Source of the DNA: Tetranychus cinnabarinus
Lineage: Eukaryota > Arthropoda > Arachnida > Trombidiformes > Tetranychidae
Length of the DNA: 64,000 nt
Direction of reading: 5' to 3'
Assembly: GCA_022266195.1 (NCBI GenBank)
Contig: WHVY01000002.1
Location: forward strand, 10,369,001 to 10,433,000
Shown: positions 52,146 to 60,597 of the stretch, one piece after another
How positions within the stretch are numbered: position 1 is the first letter of the stretch
Layout of the letters: every line of letters begins with the position of its first letter
The notes under the pieces: generated by a model
Told to the model about the DNA's origin: nothing
The model's database searches: none
What the model saw: the letters and a program-made list of their open reading frames with translations, nothing else
Made by a program: the position numbers and the translations under genes

Positions 52146-52441
52146 ATGAAGTTAGATATGCTCATCAATTCAATTGTCACCTTGTTGATCACATTGGTGA
52201 TCCATGAATTCCTGGAAGGCTCTAAAATCAAGGAGAAAATTGTTATACTTCATCCATGTATTCCATTCTGGTAAGTTAGACATTAATCCTTTTTATTTCA
52301 GACCTCCGATCAATCATTTAATCAATTGTTTTCGTACATTGCAGGGGTGGTTACGGTGGATTTGGTAAATTTGCTGGGGCTGGAGTCGGATATGGAGGTG
52401 GTCTTGGTGGTCTTGGAGGCCTTGGAGGTTTTGGTCGATAA
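52146..52441 (+). CDS. Small secreted glycine-rich peptide
   Basis: Two exons, 52146-52270 and 52345-52441, joined in phase 2 (TTCTG|GTAAGT ... TTGCAG|GGGTGG), giving 73 aa. The first 25 residues form a plausible signal peptide (MKLDMLINSIVTLLITLVI). A short basic linker (KIKEKI) follows, then a Gly-rich C-terminus with GGYGGFGKF and GGLGGLGGLGGFGR. Such compositions occur in cuticular, silk-associated and antimicrobial peptides of arthropods; I cannot choose between them. The exon split (signal exon, then repeat exon) is typical of these genes. AATAAA lies at 52779-52784. The gene is real on splice-signal grounds; function is unknown. Confidence 0.72.
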
Positions 52442-53178
52442 AATGTATGCTATTAATCGCCACTCATAAAGATATTAGTTATACCAAATGTGTACCATAG
52501 CTGGACTATTTCATTTTAACACGACGGATATTCGATTTCATCTTTGTGCAAAAATAGATCTAAACTGAGGGTGAGAAAACTGAATGATTATTTCATTAAA
52601 TGTAGTGTGTTACACACTATAACCATTGTCCATCGTAAAATAATCTCTTACCTTGGTTCATGTTGTAAATCCTTGGTGAATGTAATCCATTTTTTGCATC
52701 CATTTCCCATAATTTAACACAAGCACATAATTTTATGTAATCACTGTTTTCAGTCAACCAATCATCTTATTTATTGCAAATAAATTTTATCTAAATAACT
52801 TTGAAACTAAGCCATCATTTTAAACAAATTCATGCGTCTAAAGATATTCCAATAAATGTTGAGTTTATTGGTGGATTAAATATGTATCTAAATGAAAATT
52901 ATTATAAAAACCAACACACAATACATATTCAATAAACGGATAAGTTTCTAGTTAGCAGATGAACAATTTCTATTAGCAAAAACCTATCACTAGATGTCGC
53001 TTTTATGCACTTAAATTGGGTTTCGAAAAATTCGATTTAGAATTAGTTTCCAAACCAAAAAGTAAATAGCTTTTATCTTTGTTAGCTTTTTCATTTGATT
53101 AATCAATTCAACAATCTAATTGACTCATTAGTTTTTTAATATCTTTTCTTGAATTCGGTGAAACAGTTAAAGTTTATA
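52442..53178. other. Intergenic: 3' UTR of the glycine-rich gene and upstream of the coiled-coil gene
   Basis: AT-rich. Holds AATAAA at 52779-52784. No further coding sequence seen. Confidence 0.4.
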
Positions 53179-53748
53179 ATGAATTGTGAAGAAGTAATTG
53201 CTGCTTTTAAAAGTGAAGTTGAAAGTCTGAGAAAAAATTTGCAACTGAAAAATCAGTACAATGAAGGACTACGAAAGCAAATTATAGAGGCTCGGAAAAA
53301 TATACGCTCTATCACTGGCAATGTATCCAGTATGGGTGAGATCAAGAAAAATCCAGCCGATTTGGTCCATCAAAATATTGTTCAGGTGGTCAAGAAATAT
53401 GATGAAGAGATTTTTCCTAAAGTTGGTCAATTGCGAGAGATGAAAACTAAACGCGTCAATCAATTCATCACTAAATTGTAAGTAACTCTCAATTCGTTTG
53501 AAAACCATTTCTAAATCTTTTTCATACTGAAACAGGAATATGACTGTGGAGACATTCAACCAAATGGTCGCTTATACAATTACTTTTGATAAATTCATGG
53601 TAAGTCATTGATTTGATTTAGTTAAGGCGTAGTAAATAGATTAGATTAATATTGAGATTTTATTTTCTATTTTTTTTTCAATTTCTAACAGGAGAAAAGG
53701 AAAAATGAAAACTCTAATAATGAAATGGTTACAAAGAAATCAATGTGA
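53179..53748 (+). CDS. Small coiled-coil protein, function unknown
   Basis: Three exons, 53179-53477, 53536-53599, 53692-53748, in consistent phases; 139 aa. Residues about 8-55 and 70-100 are heptad-rich and charged (SEVESLRKNLQLKN, YNEGLRKQIIEARKNI, VKKYDEEIFPKVGQLREMK), suggesting a parallel coiled coil. The C-terminus is Lys/Asn-rich. No signal peptide or membrane span. Small kinetochore or spindle coiled-coil proteins look similar, but I cannot assign a family. AATAAA at 53782-53787 lies just past the stop. It is convergent with CFAP20, with only about 180 bp between the stop codons. Confidence 0.7.
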
Positions 53749-53930
53749 ACAGAAAATATACAAAATGAATACAATACATAGAATAAATCAAAGAGTGGAA
53801 TTTAAACAAACCGGTAACAGGCAGCAAGAGCCAATGATGAGGATTCAGGTGGTGGCAAATGTTAATTTCATTCATCAACTTTGTATACATGAAACATTAA
53901 AATGATTTCTTCATGTAAATATGCCCTTTC

Positions 53931-54506
53931 TCAATTTTTAGCTGATATCGGAAGGTAGAGCTTAAACTCGGGGGGAAGTTCATCTTCCGAATACAGTCTG
54001 TCAGAGAAATAAATCCTTCTGAGTCTACAATTAGCATTAATTGTGACTCGAACGGTTTCAACATAGTTTGTCCCATAGGCTCTTTTAGTAAAATCAGTCA
54101 GGTTAAAGCCTATTTGATTCCAACCCTCATCTAAACGCAACGGCATTGTACATATAAAGTCACGAACTCGGGTTACAGTTTGAAAGTTGGATGCACGAAA
54201 TCGACGTTTAACTTGTTTGTCATCCATAATTTCCACTTCAAATGAGAAAAACTTCTTCATATTTTTCACAATTATAACAAGGTAAGGAAGCTTGATACCA
54301 AGCGACTGTCTAGGAATATTTGGACAGGTGATGAATGCGGTTGATATGTTGCTTCCAGTAACTTCAATGACACTCGATTGGATATCATTGTCCATAATAC
54401 GCTTGATGGTTCCATTTTTTACTTTTTTGTCCCAAATTTGAAGAGGATTAGATCCAATGGAATATAAAATTGAGAGAAAGCCACTTTGAAACGTATTTTT
54501 AAACAT
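53931..54506 (-). CDS. CFAP20: Cilia- and flagella-associated protein 20 (Bug22/GTL3)
   Basis: Single-exon 191-aa gene, the family's usual length. It begins MFKNTFQSGFLSILYSIGS with LQIWDKKV directly after and continues DNDIQSSVIEV, DKQVKRRFRASNFQ, CTMPLRLDEGWNQIGFNLTDF, RAYGTNYVET and FSDRLYSEDELPPEFKLYLP, nearly the whole conserved signature. In other animals CFAP20 is an axonemal microtubule inner protein needed for ciliary motility and tubulin modification, with a reported nuclear role too. In an animal whose only cilia are probably sensory, retention is notable but not unique. The start is the first Met of the conserved N-terminus. A leader intron may run from about 54624 to 54557. Confidence 0.97.
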   Translation of the reverse strand: MFKNTFQSGFLSILYSIGSNPLQIWDKKVKNGTIKRIMDNDIQSSVIEVTGSNISTAFITCPNIPRQSLGIKLPYLVIIVKNMKKFFSFEVEIMDDKQVKRRFRASNFQTVTRVRDFICTMPLRLDEGWNQIGFNLTDFTKRAYGTNYVETVRVTINANCRLRRIYFSDRLYSEDELPPEFKLYLPISAKN

Positions 54507-55171
54507 TATTTGAAGCAATGTTGAAATCAGTTATGATGAAAGTTGATTATCTATGAATCAAAAGGAGTATAATGATTGTCAGATTAATAAGACAGTAAAG
54601 TAAAGAAAATTAAATATCTTACCTTGGAACTCAATGTTTGTTTTGATGTATTATCAGTTATCGCTATGGAAACAGTTTAATCCGGTAAATGTGAACAGTA
54701 TCTTATTAAGTATCGACTAAAGATTCAATATATTGTTCATATATTTTACAATTTTTTCAATTAAATTTGACCGGTAAAGATGATTCGTTATGGGCAATTA
54801 TAATAGAAATTAAATGTCAAGTTTGAAGTTGAGTTTCACGCTAGATTCTGTTATATCAGTGATATCGATAATAGATTTAAGTTAGGATATCGATATTCTA
54901 ATTTCAAAACAAGTCCTGGTTAAATCCAAGCTTCTTAATCACTCAAATTATTGGTTTACTGTTTTGTTTAATGTTTTGATTATTTTATCCAAATATCAAG
55001 TAATTTTATCATCTTAAACTTCATTCAAAGTAAGTGACAATCTTTGTTCAGCCTCTATATCTATTAGAAATGTTATTCAGTTGAATCTGACTCTCAGACG
55101 TTTTCTATTTGTCCTTAGTCTTGCATTTGGTTCCAATTTTAAGGAAATCAAATCTTTAATTCCATCTCATA
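54507..55171. other. Divergent promoter region of CFAP20 and NDUFS5
   Basis: 665 bp between two divergent start codons. Apart from a possible CFAP20 leader intron, nothing is coding. Both promoters should lie here. Confidence 0.45.
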
Positions 55172-55519
55172 ATGCGTTATAATATTACATCTCCTATACT
55201 CGTCGATTGGATTGGAAAGCCTGAAACTGTCCAATACCGTAACGTTGGTTCCAGGTATGGCCGAGCCGAGACCTGCAATGAGTTCTACTTGAATTACAAT
55301 GAATGTATAGAAGCATATGGTCGTACTCGTGGTTTTGTTCCTTGCGAACCTTTTCGAATGGATTTTCTTGAATGCAAGAATGGTACAAAAGCATCTTTGA
55401 GAGATAAGAGAATTAAAGCCGAAAGGATTCGTCAAGTGCTTGATGGCGAGCGAAGTTACAAAGATTATTTTGGACGTCGACCTGAAAGAGATTCATTTAT
55501 CTATGAACCTTTCTTCTAA
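55172..55519 (+). CDS. NDUFS5: NADH:ubiquinone oxidoreductase subunit NDUFS5 (15 kDa)
   Basis: Accessory subunit of mitochondrial complex I, located on the intermembrane-space face and imported by the Mia40 disulfide relay. Single exon, 115 aa. The twin CX9C motif is visible: C-NEFYLNYNE-C and C-EPFRMDFLE-C, separated by IEAYGRTRGFVP. This ECIEAYG-R arrangement is the NDUFS5 signature. The basic helix after it (RDKRIKAERIRQVLDGER) and the end YKDYFGRRP agree with the family. There is no presequence, as expected for this import route. AATAAA occurs at 55548-55553, about 30 nt after the stop. Confidence 0.92.
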   Translation: MRYNITSPILVDWIGKPETVQYRNVGSRYGRAETCNEFYLNYNECIEAYGRTRGFVPCEPFRMDFLECKNGTKASLRDKRIKAERIRQVLDGERSYKDYFGRRPERDSFIYEPFF

Positions 55520-55982
55520 TTGTTACAGAGCCAGTCATTAATGAATCAATAAATGTTGTCTGAACCAACTATTACGATTTAAAAGCGTAATCTAAACACA
55601 CTTGTAGAAAAATTATTTCAATGAGGTAATATTCAACGATTCAATAAAATAATTATATTAGAGTAAACAACTTAATTTTTTCAAATTCAACCACTAACTT
55701 GATTGCTCCAAAGGGTACTTGCTAGACTGCCCTTTCTTGTGTAAATAAATTTCTATAAGCTTCAAAGGTCCAGCTTCAGGCCATTAAGGTCAATGGCAAA
55801 ATAAAATAACCAAAGCTGTAAAATTAAATTCTTATCAAATTTTTATCTCTTTAGATTAGAATACATTCCCTATTAGAAGCAAATGTTTTAAGGTGACACT
55901 TGCCTGTTAATCTGTTGTTATTTGGTCATGTTAACTTGTGTAGAGTTATTTTAATAGTTTATGTTATTAAATCAGTCCATCA
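55520..55982. other. Short intergenic region
   Basis: Contains the NDUFS5 polyadenylation signal (55548-55553) and probably the COQ10 promoter. No additional gene seen. Confidence 0.4.
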
Positions 55983-56516
55983 ATGATACTTATCAACAGA
56001 TATGGAATAAAAATTGGTTCTGCTTTTACACATTGCCAACGGTACTGCAGTTCAGCCAGGAAAACGTATCGGGAAAAACGGTTATTAGGTTACTCCAAAG
56101 AACAACTTTATAATATAGTCTCTCGTGTGGACGATTATCATTTATTTTTACCAGCATGTACTAAATCAGTGGTCACTCATCGTGAACCAAATCTAATCAA
56201 AGCTGATTTAGTCATCGGATTTCCACCCATGATTGTTGAAAAATATACTTCTCATGTTGATCTGGACCGTCCAAATCTGGTTAGAGCGCGATGTTTTGAT
56301 GGACGCTTGTTTAAACATTTGATTACGGAATGGAAATTTAGCGATGGCAAACCTGGTAACCCACGATCATGTACTCTTGACTTTTTCATCGACTTTGAAT
56401 TTAGGAATCATTTCTACTCTCGAGTTGCTCATTCAATATTCGATCAATTAGTTCATCAGACTGTTAATTGTTTCCTTAAAAGAGCAAAAGATTTATATGG
56501 AAAACCTAGTATTTAA
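55983..56516 (+). CDS. COQ10: Coenzyme Q-binding protein COQ10, mitochondrial
   Basis: START-fold protein of the mitochondrial inner membrane that binds ubiquinone and is required for efficient respiratory electron transfer. Single exon, 177 aa. Residues 1-25 look like a mitochondrial targeting sequence (basic, Ser-rich, no acidic residues). The START/polyketide-cyclase domain follows, with LLGYSKEQLYNIVSRVDDYHLFLPAC, the core of the family, then ADLVIGFPPMIVEKYTSHV, LFKHLITEWKF, CTLDFFIDFEFRNHFYS and a C-terminal amphipathic helix. The start is the first ATG of the presequence. Confidence 0.94.
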   Translation: MILINRYGIKIGSAFTHCQRYCSSARKTYREKRLLGYSKEQLYNIVSRVDDYHLFLPACTKSVVTHREPNLIKADLVIGFPPMIVEKYTSHVDLDRPNLVRARCFDGRLFKHLITEWKFSDGKPGNPRSCTLDFFIDFEFRNHFYSRVAHSIFDQLVHQTVNCFLKRAKDLYGKPSI

Positions 56517-56960
56517 AGTGATTTACCAATATTCTTCAGAGACTTTTATTTATGTTATAAATTATTGTGCAGAAACCTTCCTTATGAATAAGATTCATGA
56601 CATTGTTTTTCAAAACGCATAATCTGCCAATTTTCTGGTCTTTCTGTTATACTTAACAAATCTTAATATAAAAATTGTTGAATTTTAAACTGTTGAATTG
56701 TAAACCAAAATGTACTCCAACGAAATTACTATTGATAAATAATTTATTTTTATGCCGAATTTGATATTGAATTTACTCAAGTAATCGTTAGCAAGTAGGT
56801 AAATACTAAATATACTAAATACTAAAAGAGATATTGAAAATAAAAATACTGATCCTGAAAAAATAATTGTGATGAAAACGCGAATTCAATTGAACACAGA
56901 CCAAATAAGATTTATAAACGGAAATCATAATTTATTCATTTCCTTGAAGTAACATTTAAT
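56517..56960. other. Convergent 3' region of COQ10 and RPS13
   Basis: AT-rich. An AATAAA for RPS13 occurs on the - strand at 56936-56931, 25 bp after its stop. No other coding sequence. Confidence 0.5.
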
Positions 56961-57685
56961 TTAAGCGACCAATGCAGATGCTGTAGATGATTCGTATCGC
57001 CAGGTTGGTGGCAATACTCTCTTAGTCTTGTAATAACGAGCTAATCTGTGAATTCTACTTTCAACCAAAATGAGTCGGAATTTACCATCTTTATCCTTTC
57101 GGTTTCGTTCTAAATGTTTTCTGATAGCAACGGCTTTCTTAATCAAGTGGTATAAATCTTCAGGCAATTGAGGTGCCAATCCTTTGGCTTTCAAGATTCT
57201 CAAAATCTTATTACCAGTAACCCATTTGACTTGAGCAACACCGTCCCAATCTCTGAGCATAACACCGATTTGTGATGGTAAACAACCTTTCTTTGCGAGT
57301 TTACAGATGGAATCAATGACCTTCTCTGGAGTCAATTTAAACCACTGGAATGAAGAAACAAAAAAATGATGAGAATCACGAATGGAGTGAAATTGAATAA
57401 AAACAGTATAGATGAAATACATACCGAAGGAACACTTCGCCGGTAAGGTAAAGCTGATTGGGAGATACCCTTTCTGCAAATAGAAAGAAATGAAACATAT
57501 TAGAAGAGTTTGATACTAGAACAACATATTAGTTGATCAAAAATAAGGACCGGTCAAAGAGCACAAAAAGGATAGTCATGCTGAATCAAAAAGCTTCAAT
57601 TCTTAATTTCACTTTTACAACTAAGAATTGAATATTTAAGTCAGATTAAAACACAAACTTACCCTGGTGCGTGCATACGACCCAT
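56961..57685 (-). CDS. RpS13: 40S ribosomal protein S13 (uS15)
   Basis: Small-subunit ribosomal protein. Three exons, 57685-57663, 57473-57425, 57344-56961; exactly 151 aa, the eukaryotic standard. Reads MGRMHAPG|KGISQSALPYRRSVPS|WFKLTPEKV..., then KKGCLPSQIGVMLRD, KILRILKAKGLAPQLPEDL, KHLERNRKDKDGKFRL and ESRIHRLARYYK; conserved throughout. The last exon ends TWRYESSTASALVA. The ATG is fixed by the family. Introns are 189 and 80 bp. RPS13 introns host U14-type snoRNAs in vertebrates; I looked for C/D boxes and found none convincing here. Confidence 0.98.
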
Positions 57686-58568
57686 GGTTGATTATTTAAT
57701 TGATTAATTAACTAATTGCCAATTAAAAAACAAGAAAATGAATAAACTCGAGTAAATTGACTCTAACACAGTTCACAAAGCAAAACTTGATCCTCGGTTT
57801 TTTGTATCTTCCGTTTCCTAAAGGTAACCAAGGAGACACTCAAGCTCCATCCGAAAGAAGGCGCAGTTTTTAAATCTTAAAATTTGATCTTCCTTTACTC
57901 TTTGGCTTCGACCAAACATTAGAAGCTGAATATTTTTACTCTTACAACTCTAGGACTGTAACTTTAATCAGCTTAATCTTTTAATTAGTTCTCTGATTTA
58001 ATCCGAATCTTTAATCTCAATCTATTTTAATACACTCATTAATAACTTTACAATTCAAGCTTCATTTTTCTAGTCAATAATTATTTTAAAATCAAAATAT
58101 TTCGCGTAAGGAAGCATAAATAATTGATGAACTTAGCTTAATTGTGAATAATTAACTATTTTATTGAAATACATGTATTAGGTTTAAGACAAAGTTTTAA
58201 ATAATGAAAATAATTGTTTAATTTTTATTAACTTCAACTACATTTGCGCTTTTAAGTTCATCGGTCAAATCAATGCGAAACATTGAATCAATTCAAATCG
58301 ATAATGATTAAAAATTATTTGAAATTATCACCTGATCTAGTGATCATTTTTTAGTTAAACTCTTTTCCCAACATAAAACAGTAAGAAACGACCAGAAAGT
58401 TATAATCAGATTTTCACAATCTTATTTGAATGTTTCATCTGGATAGTATCAAATTGTTTAAAAAATAAATTATTAGCTCGATTCACTTCAGCAATTGATA
58501 TTCAAATAACTAGTAATTTCATAGAGATCGCGACCCATTACATTAATAAATATACTATGGATCTTGAA
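57686..58568. other. Upstream of RPS13 and 3' flank of the S/G/K/Y-rich gene
   Basis: AT-rich. The RPS13 promoter and leader lie at the left edge. No further gene seen. Confidence 0.4.
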
Positions 58569-59654
58569 TCACTGCCAAATGAAACGACTTGAAGGTGAAA
58601 ATGCATCTAAACCATTACCAAAAAGATGTCCTAGTTTCCAACGACCCTGCGGTCCAAGAAATTCTTTAGATAAAGCTAGTCTCAAATCGGGATAACGACG
58701 ATTAGGTTCTTGATTTTTCTTTGAATAAACATTTGGTTTTCTATCTTCACGTTTAGCAGCTAAACTGTACCTTCGATAAATGGGCATATATTTCTTTTCA
58801 ATTAACTCTCTTAAACTATTATTATACTCAGTTCTGTCTCGATAATTTACTTTCCCTGGTCGTTCACTATATCCATATCGTCTATCATTATAAGGCAAGT
58901 GAGGTGGATGATTGTAACTGGTGGGTTGGTTAACAGCAGATGCAGCAGCTTTCAGTGGGATGTAACCTCCATTCCATGGATCATCGGAAGATCCATATTT
59001 CTTGTAACCCGTTGATCCTTGTTTGTCTGAATAACCCTTGGAATCTTCATTCCGATAACCTTTTTTATCGTATCCATTGGCTGCTCTCCACTTTTCATGG
59101 TCACTATTTTTATGTTTTTGCCATCCAGCTGAACCTTTTTCTTTCTCTGCAGCTTCTCTCATTCGTTCCGACTCTTTATGTTTCAAATCTGAGGCTGATA
59201 AAGACCCTGATTCCTTCTCGTAGTGAACACCTTTATCCCAATTCCACTCTTTCACATAACCACTTCCTCGGTCCCATTGGTGTTTAACAACCTTATCTTT
59301 CTCTGCCTCAATAGATCCTTCACTGTGTTTAACAGATCCATCCGATTCTTTGTTTTTTGAAGACGCTATGTGAGATTGATGTCCTTTAGAGCCGGACGAA
59401 AGACGTCCAGATGAAGAGTCAGCCGCTTTATAACCTGAACCAGCATATCCTTGCGATAATTGATTACCATAAGCATCACGAGCTCCACTGGAACGAGACA
59501 CATCTTCCGAGTCTATGTAATCATCCAGGAATGAATCAGTAGCTAACAATGGTTGAGCACTTGAGGTGGTGAATGAAGGTGGACTGTACACTATAAGACA
59601 GAAGATGATATGAAAAAGTAAATCATCAATTAGATTAAATTTCATCAGTATCAT
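58569..59654 (-). CDS. Secreted S/G/K/Y-rich low-complexity protein
   Basis: 361 aa from the ATG at 59654; a second Met at residue 4 (59645) fits a signal peptide better (KFNLIDDLLFHIIFCLIV). After the signal the protein is Ser/Gly/Lys/Tyr/His-rich with loosely repeated words such as GSGYKAADSSSG, KGYRNEDSKGYSDK and GSTGYKKYGSSDD, and two conspicuous Trp sites (HQWDRGSGYVKEWNWDKGV). The last 100 residues are ordered-looking and basic (LRELIEKKYMPIYRRYSLAA, then LRLALSKEFLGPQGRWKLG). The style resembles secreted arthropod proteins with DUF4779-like segments, but that is a resemblance, not a domain match. No cysteine-rich module, no anchor. Function unknown; an extracellular matrix or cuticle role is only a guess. 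Confidence 0.75.
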   Translation of the reverse strand: MILMKFNLIDDLLFHIIFCLIVYSPPSFTTSSAQPLLATDSFLDDYIDSEDVSRSSGARDAYGNQLSQGYAGSGYKAADSSSGRLSSGSKGHQSHIASSKNKESDGSVKHSEGSIEAEKDKVVKHQWDRGSGYVKEWNWDKGVHYEKESGSLSASDLKHKESERMREAAEKEKGSAGWQKHKNSDHEKWRAANGYDKKGYRNEDSKGYSDKQGSTGYKKYGSSDDPWNGGYIPLKAAASAVNQPTSYNHPPHLPYNDRRYGYSERPGKVNYRDRTEYNNSLRELIEKKYMPIYRRYSLAAKREDRKPNVYSKKNQEPNRRYPDLRLALSKEFLGPQGRWKLGHLFGNGLDAFSPSSRFIWQ

Positions 59655-60597
59655 TCTTGGTTAAACTCAGCACTGGTTGAACAAAAAATTTTAATGTTGA
59701 ACAGTTAAGCTTTACTTCTCTGTAGAGAAACCAATTCACTAATAACCACTAATTCACATGTCAACATTGGAAATTAAAGGTGAAAAATGAGAGATTTAAA
59801 TAAGGAATCGAGTGTATTTGTAGATTGAAAATTTGCAAGTTAGTTTCTTAATTCTTGACTGACAATAAAACTCTGAAACAATTTGTTTATTAGCAGCAAG
59901 TAGAGTAAATAACGAACACAAAAAGATTGCATCAAAAGATAGCTAACACAATCCGAACCAATTGAGCAAAAAGAGTTGATACTAATCAACAATTTGACAG
60001 TTGAATGTTAATCTTAATACAGTTTCATACAATTACGAAAAGACTCGATTTCACTCGAGAGTTTATTTTACCTTGGATTATTTTATCAACTGAAGAAGTC
60101 AAGGTTTGTAAAGTTCAGGGTTATTCAGCTCTTGAATTGATCTTTAAATTATTGTCAAATACTGATACAATATCATGTTTACTTGTTACTGATTTAATTA
60201 TGGTAAACAGAGAATGATTGATAAATCAACAGTTAAACTGATAGCTCAGTATCGTCTTTTGTTGATCCATAAATATAATAAAAGAGAGTCAAATGATTGA
60301 GACTGTTCATCTTATTAGGAGATGAATACTGAATCTAAAAGGATTGTAATATTGTTCAGTTTACAAAATGAGAAGAGGGATGGATGTCGATTGAAGAAAG
60401 GGAAATAAATGATTAAAAGTGTTATCAATATGACCTTATCCTGTCATCGCTAGACCTCTTCAATCAATGAATTATATTCCAATAAAAGATAACTCAAGAC
60501 TTTTGATTTTAGACTGGAATGAACAAATGATCAATGTAACCAGAAAGTTAGTATCTCAACATAACTATTTGTGTTTCCATATCCACATTTGCCCATA
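59655..60597. other. Divergent intergenic region
   Basis: Between the S/G/K/Y-rich gene (-) and the LDL-receptor repeat gene (+). AT-rich. An open frame at 60005-60217 has no family resemblance and no splice context. Confidence 0.4.

Noticed and set aside
53705..53905. Open frame 53705-53905 as a separate protein
   Set aside because: It overlaps, in another frame, the last exon and 3' UTR of the small coiled-coil gene and has no independent signal.
57345..57662. U14-type snoRNA inside RPS13 introns
   Set aside because: No convincing C box (RTGATGA) plus D box (CTGA) pair at the right spacing.
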